Shown here: in pieces, positions 9,109 to 18,320 of the stretch
How the letters are laid out: every line of letters starts with the position of its first letter
How positions within the stretch are numbered: position 1 is the stretch's first letter
NCBI GenBank assembly: GCA_903824725.1
Contig: CAIJXU010000009.1
Location: 1-42,190 of the forward strand
DNA: 42,190 nucleotides
Reading direction: 5' to 3'
Origin: an uncultured Bacteroidota bacterium
GTDB taxonomy: Bacteria > Bacteroidota > Bacteroidia > Chitinophagales > Chitinophagaceae
Program-made: the position numbers and the translations under genes
Notes under the pieces: generated by a model
Databases searched by the model: none
What the model was told of the DNA's origin: nothing
Seen by the model: only the letters and a program-made list of their open reading frames with translations

Positions 9109-10467
9109 TTAGATGGTTTTATTTTTCCACCTCATTGATTTAATATAAATGAAGGAAGGGATTAATAAACTCAGCCAATAAATTATTTCGCACATCCATC
9201 CAATATATATGGGGAGTTCAAAATGCTGTATCGTTAAATAAGCATAAATCAAATAAATAATAATGGCTACAAATTCAATGGCTAAATTAATTTTAGATTG
9301 ACCTGTTCCAGTTACTGCGTTTAACCAAATGGTAGCAATGGACATGATTAATAATGCAAAGGAGACCACCCTTAGAACTGGTATACCTGCCTGTATAAAA
9401 TCTTCTCCCTGTCCGTATATAGATAAAAAAGGATGTGCAAAAACATTTAATAAAGTAAAAACACATAATGCAAATCCAAAACTCCATCTCACTATTTTAT
9501 GAATTAATGGGATCACTTTATCTTTCATTCCTTGTCCGATAATATTACTTACCATGGTGTTAGTGGTGGCAGAAAACGCCCAGGTAAAGCTTCCAAAAAA
9601 ACCAAAAATATTACGCATGGAATTAGACACTGCCAATGCTTGTTCCCCTCGATGCTCAATTAATATATAAAAGATTTCCCAACTTATAATACTAATCATA
9701 TACTGCACCATAATGGGCGAGGACTGAACTAATATTAATTTGATATAATCCATCTTTAATGTCCAATCTGTAAATAAGGAAAAACGCACTCCCATTTTTT
9801 GATAATGGATGACTAAATAGATAACCCATAATCCTAATGCCTCAGCTATGATTGAAGCATATGAGGCACCCATTAAACCCATAGCAGCAAAACCAAAATG
9901 CCCAAATATCAAACTATAATCAAAAAAGATATTGACTATCGCTTCTGTTGCAGTACCAATGATTAAAAATTTACTCTGATTGGTGCCTACTAACAATGCG
10001 TTACGCATTTGATAAATAAACAAAAAAGGAAGTCCCCAAATACGGACTTTTAAAAAATGAATGACCAAATTAGCTCTTTCTTGATCTTGTAAAAGAGCAT
10101 GAAATATGGAGGGTGCCACAAAATAAGTAAATGAAATTCCGAGGATGGATAAAAAAATACATAAATAAACACCTTGAGAGAATAGGGTGCCAATCTCATC
10201 GATCTTGTTTTCACCAGCTCGTCGAGAAATGAGGGCCTGTAAGCCATTATTTAATCCTTGACCCATGACACCAAAAATGAGATAATATACACCTGTTATT
10301 CCTCCAATGGCAAGTGCTTGAGAACTTAAAGCCCCTAAAAAAATATTATTAATGATGAAATTAAACTGAGGTACTAAAATGGCAAGTGCAATTGGTAAGG
10401 AAATGGCTAAAATCTGTTTACTTGAAACAGTCACTTGTAGGGATGGGGTAGCATTGCTTGCACTCAT
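9109..10467 (-). CDS. MATE family multidrug efflux transporter
   Basis: A 452-residue integral membrane protein with about twelve hydrophobic helices arranged as two related halves, as in the MATE (multi antimicrobial extrusion) family. Such transporters exchange Na+ or H+ for organic cations and other compounds. The substrate here is unknown. Family marks include LPIALAILVPQFNFIINNIF in helix 1 and the FFGSFTWAFSATTNTMVSN segment in the second half. The start is the ATG at 10467. An upstream TTG at 10476 would lie inside a perfect -7 box (10474-10481), so it is unlikely. The gene stands alone, convergent with folB and divergent from DUF3822. Confidence 0.9.
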   Translation of the reverse strand: MSASNATPSLQVTVSSKQILAISLPIALAILVPQFNFIINNIFLGALSSQALAIGGITGVYYLIFGVMGQGLNNGLQALISRRAGENKIDEIGTLFSQGVYLCIFLSILGISFTYFVAPSIFHALLQDQERANLVIHFLKVRIWGLPFLFIYQMRNALLVGTNQSKFLIIGTATEAIVNIFFDYSLIFGHFGFAAMGLMGASYASIIAEALGLWVIYLVIHYQKMGVRFSLFTDWTLKMDYIKLILVQSSPIMVQYMISIISWEIFYILIEHRGEQALAVSNSMRNIFGFFGSFTWAFSATTNTMVSNIIGQGMKDKVIPLIHKIVRWSFGFALCVFTLLNVFAHPFLSIYGQGEDFIQAGIPVLRVVSFALLIMSIATIWLNAVTGTGQSKINLAIEFVAIIIYLIYAYLTIQHFELPIYIGWMCEIIYWLSLLIPSFIYIKSMRWKNKTI

Positions 10468-10473
10468 AGTGGG

Positions 10474-10481
10474 CAAATCTA
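10474..10481 (-). promoter_or_regulatory. -7 box just before the MATE gene
   Basis: The minus strand reads TAGATTTG, a perfect TAnnTTTG match ending 6 bases before the ATG. The predicted mRNA leader is only about 3 bases. The -33 element is not clear. Confidence 0.5.
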
Positions 10482-10539
10482 CAATTAGTTTTTACAACGA
10501 ACTGCCTCTTTTTTTATAATATTGCATAAGAATTGTATT

Positions 10540-11358
10540 ATGGCAAAGAAAAAAATTGGTATTTACGGGGTATTAGAAAGTACAGCAAATAATAAGGTAG
10601 AGAACTTATACCTTATTGTGGACGATCATTCTATTGCTTTTTCAGTAAAAAATGAGGTATCCAACCAATTTGTATCCTTTGAATATTTTGTAAATGACCC
10701 TGAGAATCAAGGTTGGAATCAATTGGTTGCTTATTTGCAGAATAATTCAAAATCAATTCAAAACACCTATAAAAATATCTTCTTTGTTTTAAATAATGCC
10801 AGCTTTGTTGTAACAAAAAAATACAGCATAGATGATGCCTTGATGTATAAAAATGAATTAGCCCTTTTGCACGGAACCTCACTTGAAGAAGAAGTTAGAG
10901 TCACGCCACTTAGTGATGATAAGGTTTTGGTTTTTAGTATTCCTGATGCACTCAATACTTTATTAAATAGGTCTTTCCCAACTGGGAAATGGCATCATTA
11001 TACTGAATTCCTAATTCACAATCAAAGCGAAGATGGTGTTGGTGTATTTATGTTTGACACTAATTTTTGTATTGTGATTCATCAACAAGGAGAACTTAAA
11101 TTAATTAATTATTTTAAAGTGGGAGGACCAGATCAAAATACTTATACTTTATTAAATACCTGTTCTAACGCAGGTATTGTACCTAATACTTTTTCATTAA
11201 CCATTGCTGGATTTGACCCAGAGCAAGTTCATTGGATAAAAACCTTAGAACAATATTTTGCGAATACCCATATATTATTAGCACCCCATGGAGGAATTGG
11301 AGATACCTTGAATAAGGAGTTTCCTAATCATACTTACGCCCCTTATTTTATATTTTAA
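10540..11358 (+). CDS. DUF3822 family protein
   Basis: A 272-residue protein matching DUF3822, a Bacteroidota family that characteristically sits directly upstream of rsmD, as it does here. Visible features are an N-terminal basic stretch (MAKKKIGIYG), alternating strand-rich segments, and DDALMYKNELALLHGTSLEE and YFKVGGPDQNTYTLLNTCSN, which resemble parts of actin-like ATPases of the PilM type. That resemblance is only suggestive. ATG at 10540 is preferred over the TTG at 10522. Its TAA overlaps the rsmD ATG by one base (TAATG), so the two are likely translationally coupled. The function is unknown. Confidence 0.75.
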   Translation: MAKKKIGIYGVLESTANNKVENLYLIVDDHSIAFSVKNEVSNQFVSFEYFVNDPENQGWNQLVAYLQNNSKSIQNTYKNIFFVLNNASFVVTKKYSIDDALMYKNELALLHGTSLEEEVRVTPLSDDKVLVFSIPDALNTLLNRSFPTGKWHHYTEFLIHNQSEDGVGVFMFDTNFCIVIHQQGELKLINYFKVGGPDQNTYTLLNTCSNAGIVPNTFSLTIAGFDPEQVHWIKTLEQYFANTHILLAPHGGIGDTLNKEFPNHTYAPYFIF

Positions 11359-11897
11359 TGAGAATAATATCTGGACAATATGGTGGTCGACGAATACATC
11401 CACCACAGAATATGCCTCATACAAGGCCAACCACTGATATTGCTAAAGAAGGGTTATTTAATATTTTACAAAATAGAGTGCAATTGGATGGCATTAAAAC
11501 CCTTGACTTATTTGGAGGCACTGGTTGTATTAGTTATGAATTGGCTTCAAGAGGTGCAGCTGAATTAACGATTGTGGAAAAGGATCCAACGATGTTGGAA
11601 TTCATCAAAAAGAATGTGGATTTATTGAAAATGGAAAATGTTCAATTAAATAGAATGGATGTTTTTCAATTCTTGGCTTCTTGTACTCAAACTTATGATG
11701 TTATTTTTGCTGGACCACCCTATGCTTTAAACACGATTGATGATCTGCCCAAAATGATTGTACAACGAAAGCTCATTGCGCCCAATGGCTTTTTTATACT
11801 AGAACATACTCCAAGGAATGATTATAACCAATATGAAGGGTTCTCCTTTCAGCGTAATTATGGTACTACTGTTTTCAGTTTTTTTGAATGTGTTTAG
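11358..11897 (+). CDS. rsmD: RsmD-type 16S rRNA (guanine-N2) methyltransferase
   Basis: A 179-residue class I SAM-dependent methyltransferase of the RsmD family, expected to methylate G966 of 16S rRNA. N-terminal MRIISGQYGGRRIHPP and TRPTTDIAKEGLFNIL are family hallmarks. The SAM-binding motif is TLDLFGGTGCISYELASRG, followed by the acidic EKD at the end of strand 2. The catalytic motif, normally [ND]PP[YF], reads IFAGPPY with Gly119 in place of Asp/Asn, which is odd (see findings). The start overlaps the DUF3822 stop. The family call is secure, but activity on rRNA is less certain. Confidence 0.9.
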   Translation: MRIISGQYGGRRIHPPQNMPHTRPTTDIAKEGLFNILQNRVQLDGIKTLDLFGGTGCISYELASRGAAELTIVEKDPTMLEFIKKNVDLLKMENVQLNRMDVFQFLASCTQTYDVIFAGPPYALNTIDDLPKMIVQRKLIAPNGFFILEHTPRNDYNQYEGFSFQRNYGTTVFSFFECV

Positions 11898-11925
11898 CAT
11901 TCATTAATTTTTCGTAATTTAAGCT

Positions 11926-12489
11926 ATGTTAAAAGTAGACGCTAGAAATTTATTATCACAAAAAAGGCAACAATTGTCGGGAACTGACTGCGTTAAATGG
12001 GATGATTTAATTTTAATACAATTACAAAAATTAGATTGGTCATATACCCACTGTATTGGAAATTATTATCCTATCGAAAAACACAATGAACCTAATTCTC
12101 TGTTATTGGCGAAGTACTTAAATTACATTATCCCAGATCTTATAATCACTTATCCGGTAGTCAATAAAATTTCGGGTACCATGGATTTTTTTACGGCCTC
12201 AGATGAAATGACAACCAACGAATGGGGTATCGCTGAACCGCTGGCTGAAAAGCAAATTGCCCACGACCAAATTGATGCCTTTTTAGTTCCCTTATTAGGC
12301 TTTGATTTGCTTGGTCATAGGGTGGGTTTTGGCAAAGGTTACTATGATAAGTATTTTGAAAATTGTAAACATCCTCATAAAAGAATAGGCATTTCCTATT
12401 TTGACCCTATCCCAAATATTCAAGATACCCATGAATTTGATGTACCTTTAACCCATTGCATTACGCCTTGGAATAGTTATGAATTTTAA
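11926..12489 (+). CDS. 5-formyltetrahydrofolate cyclo-ligase
   Basis: A 187-residue member of the 5-FTHF cyclo-ligase (methenyl-THF synthetase) family, which uses ATP to turn 5-formyl-THF into 5,10-methenyl-THF. The diagnostic C-terminal region is present: VPLLGFDLLGHRVGFGKGYY followed by DKYF, carrying the glycine-rich phosphate-binding loop. The N-terminal basic patch (LLSQKRQQL) is also typical. The gene end overlaps lpxK by 11 bases, placing it in the dense DUF3822-to-rnr run. Confidence 0.9.
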   Translation: MLKVDARNLLSQKRQQLSGTDCVKWDDLILIQLQKLDWSYTHCIGNYYPIEKHNEPNSLLLAKYLNYIIPDLIITYPVVNKISGTMDFFTASDEMTTNEWGIAEPLAEKQIAHDQIDAFLVPLLGFDLLGHRVGFGKGYYDKYFENCKHPHKRIGISYFDPIPNIQDTHEFDVPLTHCITPWNSYEF

Positions 12490-13567
12490 TAACCTTTTTT
12501 TAAAATCTTTTAGAGTTTTACTTTTACCGTTTGCGGTTATATACGGTTGGATTGTATCCATTCGCAATACATTGTATGCCAAGCAGTATTTAAAGTCGGT
12601 ACAATTTAATGTTCCTATGATTTGTGTTGGAAATCTTTCCTTAGGTGGTACTGGTAAATCACCTATGGTAGAATATTTATTGTCTATTTTATCCGATGAC
12701 TATAAAGTGGCTACCTTAAGTAGGGGCTATAAAAGAAAAACACAGGGCTATGCATTAGCCAATGCAACTACATCGGCGCTTGAAATTGGAGATGAACCTA
12801 TGCAGTTTCATATCAAGTATCCTAATGTATCGGTATCGGTTGGTGAAAGACGTATTGAAGCCATTCCACAATTAATTCAAGATGTTCCAAATTTGGAACT
12901 AATTATTTTAGATGACGCATTTCAACATCGAGAAATTAAGGCAGATTATAATATTTTACTTACCGAATATGATAATTTATATTGTGATGATTTTTTTATT
13001 CCTACTGGGGATTTAAGAGACGAACGAAAATCAGCAAATAGAGCCAATATTATTATCATCACTAAATGTCCTGCCCAATTAACCGAATTGGAAAGGGAAG
13101 AGATTATTGAAAAATTAAATCCAGAACCAACACAACATTTATTTTTCACTTCAATCGCCTACGACACGCCTTATCATATTTACAATCCAACTGATCAATG
13201 GATTTTAACCATGCGAGATGAAGTATTATTGGTTTGTGGTATTGCCAATCCGCTACCATTAAAAAATTATCTACATGAAAACACACATACCTATTATCAA
13301 TTAAGTTATAGCGATCATCACATTTTCTCTATTGAGGATTTAAATGAGATCAAAGAAAAATTCAATCAAATTAATTCAAAAAGCAAATTAATTTTAACCA
13401 CAGAAAAAGATGCAGTAAGATTGGTGAAGTATACCGAAGAACTACACGACATTCCATTATATGTTTTACCTATAAAGCCCCATTTTTTATTTGGAGAGCA
13501 GGCGAAATTTGATGAACTGGTGATTAAAAATGTTGCACAATTTTATAAAAACAACAATGGGAACTAA
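12479..13567 (+). CDS. lpxK: Tetraacyldisaccharide 4'-kinase
   Basis: A 362-residue LpxK, the inner-membrane kinase that phosphorylates the 4' position of the lipid A disaccharide precursor. It shows that the organism makes lipid A and has an outer membrane. A hydrophobic N-terminal helix (FRVLLLPFAVIYGWIVSI) anchors the protein. The Walker A loop is GNLSLGGTGKSP, and LSRGYKRKTQGYA and ILDDAFQHREIKADYNILL are further LpxK marks. The ATG overlaps the preceding cyclo-ligase gene by 11 bases, and its own end overlaps rnr by 11 bases. Confidence 0.95.
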   Translation: MNFNNLFLKSFRVLLLPFAVIYGWIVSIRNTLYAKQYLKSVQFNVPMICVGNLSLGGTGKSPMVEYLLSILSDDYKVATLSRGYKRKTQGYALANATTSALEIGDEPMQFHIKYPNVSVSVGERRIEAIPQLIQDVPNLELIILDDAFQHREIKADYNILLTEYDNLYCDDFFIPTGDLRDERKSANRANIIIITKCPAQLTELEREEIIEKLNPEPTQHLFFTSIAYDTPYHIYNPTDQWILTMRDEVLLVCGIANPLPLKNYLHENTHTYYQLSYSDHHIFSIEDLNEIKEKFNQINSKSKLILTTEKDAVRLVKYTEELHDIPLYVLPIKPHFLFGEQAKFDELVIKNVAQFYKNNNGN

Positions 13568-15539
13568 GAAAAAAACAACAAAAAAGGGGAAACCTACAAC
13601 GAAAAATACGAATATAACCACGAGTTATAAAGGAACTTTAGACATCGCTAAATCTGGAATGGGTTTTGTAATGGTGTCTGGTTTAGAGCATGATATATTG
13701 GTATTCCCCACCGATTTTAATACCGCATTAAAAGGCGATCAAGTTTTAGTTAAAATCACAAAAATTAGACAAGGCACAGGAAAAAAAGAAGGAAAAATAA
13801 TAGAAGTCACTAAGCGAAAACAAGTTTCTTTTGCAGGAACCATGCAAGTCACTAATAAGCATGCCTTTTTTATTCCAAATAGTATTCATCCCATGCCGGA
13901 TATATACATACCAATCAATAAATTAAAAGGAGCTAAAGACAAGGATAGGGTGATGGTACAATTAACCAGCTGGGATAAAGCAAGTCGAAAACCAGAGGGT
14001 GAAGTAATTAGTGTATTTACACCTGAGCAAGAAAATGATTTAGCCATGAAATCGATTGTGGCTGAAGCTGGTTTTGCTTTAGAATTTAGTGAAGAAACAT
14101 TGGCCTTTGCAAGATCATTATCAGATCGTATTTCAGAAGCTGAAATTGCTAAAAGAAAGGATTATCGAAAAGTATTAACCTTTACCATTGATCCTTTTGA
14201 TGCCAAGGATTTTGATGATGCTATTTCATATCAAGTATTACCCAACAATAATATTGAAATAGGCGTCCATATTGCTGATGTGAGTCATTTTGTACAACCT
14301 AATACAGCTGTTGATCAAGAAGCCTATGAACGCGCTACATCGGTCTATCTTCCTGACAGAGTTTATCCCATGTTGCCTGAACGTATTTCAAACGAATTAT
14401 GTTCTCTAAGACCACATGAAGAAAAACTAACATTTTCTGCCACATTTGAAGTGGATCAACAAGGTCAAATTGTACAAACCTGGTTTGGTAAAACCATCAT
14501 TTATTCGGATCGTCGTTTTACTTACGAGCAAGTTCAAGAAATCATTGATACTAAATTAGGAGATCATTCCAAGGAAATATTATGGTTGTTGGATTTTACT
14601 CAAAAGCTGAGGCAAAAAAGATTTGACAATGGTGCCATTAATTTTTCATCACAGGAAGTGAGATTTACGCTGGATGAAAAAGGTAAACCAACTGGGATAA
14701 CCATTAAAGAGGGTAAGGAATCACACCAACTTATTGAGGAATTGATGTTAAAAGCGAATCAGCTAATAGCAGAGAAAATGGATAAGATCAAGATTAAAAA
14801 AGAACCTATTCCATTTCCATTCCGCATACACGATCAACCCAATGAGGATAAATTAGCCCCCTTTGTAATTTTTGCTAAGAAACACGGTTATGCTTTCAAT
14901 ATTGATACGCCAGAACATATCGCGCATAGTTTTAATGAGTTAATGTTAGCCTCTAAAGGGAAGCCAGAACAGCATGTCATGGAGCAATTAGGAATTCGTA
15001 CCATGGCTAAAGCGGTCTATACTTCAAAAAATATTGGCCACTATGGTTTAGGTTTTGATAATTATTGTCATTTCACTTCACCTATTCGTCGTTATCCAGA
15101 CATTTTAGTACATCGAATTGTAGCTTCCGTTTTAAATGGTCAGCCCATGAATGACGAAGGTTTGGAGGAAAAATGTGTTCATTGCAGTGAAAGAGAAAGA
15201 GCAGCGATGGAATCTGAAAGAGCCTCTAATAAATACAAACAAGTGGAATTTATGCGATCCTATCTGGGTCAAAGTTTTGAAGGTATTATCAGTGGCGTAT
15301 CTGCTTTTGGTTTTTGGGTTGAAACGGTGGCACATAAATGCGAGGGTTTAGTAAGTGTGACCACTTTATCTAAATACGATGATTTCAGGTTAGTAGAATC
15401 AGACTATGCATTGGTGGGATTAAGGTCTGGTCGTAAATTTAATATGGGCGATAAAATAACCATCAAAGTGGTGGCTGCTAATTTGGATAAGCGCCAATTG
15501 GATTATGAGTGGGAAATGAATACAACCGAGGCCAAATAA
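13557..15539 (+). CDS. rnr: Ribonuclease R
   Basis: A 660-residue RNase II/R family 3'-5' exoribonuclease. After a Lys/Thr-rich basic N-terminus come cold-shock-like OB domains (YKGTLDIAKSGMGFVMV and ITKIRQGTGKKEGKI regions). The catalytic RNB domain follows, with IDPFDAKDFDDAISY supplying the metal-binding aspartates, and a C-terminal S1 domain begins at FEGIISGVSAFGFWVE. RNase R degrades structured RNA in the cytoplasm. ATG at 13557 is preferred. A start at 13530 would add nine residues that look like read-through of lpxK sequence. It is the last gene of the run, with no obvious terminator after it. Confidence 0.94.
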   Translation: MGTKKKTTKKGKPTTKNTNITTSYKGTLDIAKSGMGFVMVSGLEHDILVFPTDFNTALKGDQVLVKITKIRQGTGKKEGKIIEVTKRKQVSFAGTMQVTNKHAFFIPNSIHPMPDIYIPINKLKGAKDKDRVMVQLTSWDKASRKPEGEVISVFTPEQENDLAMKSIVAEAGFALEFSEETLAFARSLSDRISEAEIAKRKDYRKVLTFTIDPFDAKDFDDAISYQVLPNNNIEIGVHIADVSHFVQPNTAVDQEAYERATSVYLPDRVYPMLPERISNELCSLRPHEEKLTFSATFEVDQQGQIVQTWFGKTIIYSDRRFTYEQVQEIIDTKLGDHSKEILWLLDFTQKLRQKRFDNGAINFSSQEVRFTLDEKGKPTGITIKEGKESHQLIEELMLKANQLIAEKMDKIKIKKEPIPFPFRIHDQPNEDKLAPFVIFAKKHGYAFNIDTPEHIAHSFNELMLASKGKPEQHVMEQLGIRTMAKAVYTSKNIGHYGLGFDNYCHFTSPIRRYPDILVHRIVASVLNGQPMNDEGLEEKCVHCSERERAAMESERASNKYKQVEFMRSYLGQSFEGIISGVSAFGFWVETVAHKCEGLVSVTTLSKYDDFRLVESDYALVGLRSGRKFNMGDKITIKVVAANLDKRQLDYEWEMNTTEAK

Positions 15540-15584
15540 GGCCAAATTTGTAGTTCATTACAAGCCCATTTTTAAGCTGAATTC

Positions 15585-15604
15585 TTACCCACAACTGTGG
15601 ATAA
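15585..15604. promoter_or_regulatory. Inverted pair of DnaA-box-like sites upstream of gyrA
   Basis: TGTGGATAA at 15596-15604 is the exact reverse complement of the DnaA-box consensus TTATCCACA. TTACCCACA at 15585-15593 is the same box with one mismatch in the opposite orientation. The two are separated by 2 bases. The pair lies 119 bases before the gyrA ATG, in the 183-base gap after rnr. Whether it regulates gyrA, titrates DnaA or is chance is not known. Confidence 0.45.
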
Positions 15605-15722
15605 ATGAACCAAAAATAGGCCCCCTAAAATCAAAAAAAAACACCTCGAAAAGTTATCTTCGTAATGCACCATTTTGGCTGTTTTAGTCATACAATTTTG
15701 GTGTAAAGAAAGCATATAAAAT

Positions 15723-18281
15723 ATGGAAGATAATTTAGGTTTAGAATCGACTCAAGATAATGATCGCGTAGTGAGGGTCAACATTGAGGAACAAATGAAA
15801 ACATCTTACATAGATTATTCTATGTCTGTAATTGTAGGTAGAGCTTTACCTGATGTGAGAGATGGTTTTAAGCCAGTACATCGTCGGGTTCTTTTTGCCA
15901 TGCATGAACTTGGTAATAACAGCAACAAGGCTTATAAAAAGTCAGCTCGTATTGTTGGGGAAGTAATGGGAAAATTTCACCCCCATGGTGATACTGCTAT
16001 TTATGACACTTTGGTTCGTATGGCACAAGAGTGGACCATGCGTTATAAGTTAGTAGATGGACAGGGTAACTTTGGTAACCAAGATGGTGATCCTCCAGCT
16101 GCTATGCGTTATACAGAAGCACGTTTACAAAGAATTTCTGAAGCCATGTTGGATGATCTTGAAAAAGACACTGTTGATTTTCAATTAAATTTTGATGACA
16201 GCTTACAAGAGCCTTCTGTTTTACCAACAAGAATACCTCAGTTATTAGTGAATGGTTCATCTGGTATTGCTGTAGGTATGGCCACCAATATGCTACCTCA
16301 CAACTTAAATGAGGTTGTAGATGGTTGTATTGCTTATATTGAAAATAGAGATATTACAATAGAGGAATTAATGCAATTTGTAAAAGCACCCGATTTTCCT
16401 ACTGGGGGCATCATCTATGGCATGGAAGGGGTGAAACAAGGTTTAATGACAGGAAGAGGTCGTGTGGTATTGCGTGGAAAATGTAATATTGAAACAAAGG
16501 CCAATGGCCGCGAATTAATTGTCATTAATGAAATTCCATACCAAGTAAATCGGGATACTTTAACAGATAGAATTGGTCAGTTAGTGGTAGATAAAACCAT
16601 TGACGGTATTACACATGTCAATAATGAAAGTAATAAACGCGAAGGAACGAGAATCGTCATTGAATTACGAAAAGATGCTGTAGCGCAAGTCATCATTAAT
16701 CAATTGTTTAAATTCACTGAGCTTCAAACAAGTTATGGTATTAATAATGTTGCTTTAAGTAAAGGCCGCCCTAAAATTTTAAATTTAAGGGATTTAATTA
16801 GTGAGTTTGTTGAGTTTAGAATGGAAGTAGTCATTCGTCGTGCCAAATTTGAATTAAAGAAAGCCGAAGATCGTGCTCATATTTTAGAAGGTTATTTAAT
16901 CGCCTTAGATCATTTAGATGAAGTCATCAGATTAATTAGAAATTCAGCTAACCCTGATGCAGCTAAGGAAGCATTAATGACTGCTGGTTGGGGTATATCT
17001 GAAGTGCAAGCAAAAGCTATTCTAGAGTTAAGATTACAAAGATTAACAGGAATGGAGCGCGAAAAAATTAAAGAAGAGTTTGATGGTTTAATGAAATTGA
17101 TTGCTTCTTTAAAAGAATTATTAGGTAGCGAACATTTACGTTATGAATTAATCAAAACAGAATTATTAGAAGTTAAAGAGAAATTTGGTGACGAACGTAA
17201 ATCTGAAATTCAATATTTAGCCGATGAAATGAAGTTGGAAGATTTAATTGAAGAAGAAGATGTTGTAATTACCATTTCTCATTTAGGATATATTAAACGT
17301 ACTTCAGTTTCAGAATATCGTCAACAAAAAAGAGGGGGTCGTGGTGCCATAGGTTCTAAAACAAGAGAAGAGGATTATGTAGAGCATTTATTTATAGCTT
17401 CTACTCATGATACCATGTTGTTCTTTACAGAGAAAGGAAGATGTTTCTGGTTAAGGGTTTATGAAATTCCAGAAGGAGAAAAAACAAGTAAAGGAAGAGC
17501 CGTACAAAACTTAATCCAGATACCGCAGGATGATAAAGTAAAAGCCATCATTGAAGTACGTAAATTGGATGATAAGGATTATGTCAATAATCATTATATC
17601 GTTTTATGTACTAAACGAGGGATCATTAAAAAAACTTGCTTAGAGGAATTTAGTCGTCCAAGGGTAAGTGGGGTTAATGCTATTACTATTAATGAAGGAG
17701 ATGAATTATTAGCTGCTCGTTTAACCGATGGTAACAACGAAATTATGATGGCCGTTAAATCGGGTAGAGCTATTCGTTTCCCTGAGGAAAAAGTGCGCCC
17801 AACGGGTCGCGGCGCTATTGGTGTTGCAGGAATAGAAGTTGATAATGATACAGATGAAGTGGTAGGCTTGGTTTGTGTGAATAGAGAAGATAAAAACCGT
17901 ACTATTTTGGTGGTAAGCCAACAAGGTTATGGTAAACGAACTGCTATCGATGATTACCGTATCACAAATCGTGGGGGTAAAGGGGTTAAAACCATCAATG
18001 TCACTGAAAAGACTGGAAGTTTGGTTGGATTAATGGATGTATTAGAAAAAGAAGATCTCATCATCACTTGTAAATCCGGTGTTACTATTCGTACCAGCAT
18101 CACTGAAATCAGAGAAGCGGGTAGGGCGACACAAGGTGTTAAATTGATTAAATTAGATGAAGGAGATGAAATTGCAGCTACTTCAAAAATTGAAGAACAG
18201 GATGAACCAAGCATAGATATCGTGGAAGGGGAAAGTGAAGCATCAAATGAGATTACACCAGAAATAACACCAGACGCCTAA
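15723..18281 (+). CDS. gyrA: DNA gyrase subunit A
   Basis: An 852-residue gyrase A subunit, the breakage-reunion half of the type II topoisomerase that negatively supercoils DNA with GyrB. The DNA-linking tyrosine is Tyr130 in [10 protein letters not shown]. The quinolone-resistance region reads [13 protein letters not shown], with Thr91 at the position of E. coli Ser83 and Asp95 at that of Asp87. The GyrA box [11 protein letters not shown] near residues 534-544 marks this as GyrA and not ParC, and is followed by the C-terminal pinwheel repeats. The protein ends in an acidic tail. A TPR gene follows after 39 bases. Confidence 0.97.
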   Translation: MEDNLGLESTQDNDRVVRVNIEEQMKTSYIDYSMSVIVGRALPDVRDGFKPVHRRVLFAMHELGNNSNKAYKKSARIVGEVMGKFHPHGDTAIYDTLVRMAQEWTMRYKLVDGQGNFGNQDGDPPAAMRYTEARLQRISEAMLDDLEKDTVDFQLNFDDSLQEPSVLPTRIPQLLVNGSSGIAVGMATNMLPHNLNEVVDGCIAYIENRDITIEELMQFVKAPDFPTGGIIYGMEGVKQGLMTGRGRVVLRGKCNIETKANGRELIVINEIPYQVNRDTLTDRIGQLVVDKTIDGITHVNNESNKREGTRIVIELRKDAVAQVIINQLFKFTELQTSYGINNVALSKGRPKILNLRDLISEFVEFRMEVVIRRAKFELKKAEDRAHILEGYLIALDHLDEVIRLIRNSANPDAAKEALMTAGWGISEVQAKAILELRLQRLTGMEREKIKEEFDGLMKLIASLKELLGSEHLRYELIKTELLEVKEKFGDERKSEIQYLADEMKLEDLIEEEDVVITISHLGYIKRTSVSEYRQQKRGGRGAIGSKTREEDYVEHLFIASTHDTMLFFTEKGRCFWLRVYEIPEGEKTSKGRAVQNLIQIPQDDKVKAIIEVRKLDDKDYVNNHYIVLCTKRGIIKKTCLEEFSRPRVSGVNAITINEGDELLAARLTDGNNEIMMAVKSGRAIRFPEEKVRPTGRGAIGVAGIEVDNDTDEVVGLVCVNREDKNRTILVVSQQGYGKRTAIDDYRITNRGGKGVKTINVTEKTGSLVGLMDVLEKEDLIITCKSGVTIRTSITEIREAGRATQGVKLIKLDEGDEIAATSKIEEQDEPSIDIVEGESEASNEITPEITPDA

Positions 18282-18320
18282 AATGTAAAAAATAATTAAC
18301 ACCTTCCAAAAATAAAAATT

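Noticed and set aside
15672..15701. Two ATTTTGG copies upstream of gyrA as a -33/-7 promoter pair
   Set aside because: The second copy gives only CAATTTTG, and the gap to a TTTG is about 15 bases, too short for the consensus. It may be a promoter but is not supported enough to list.
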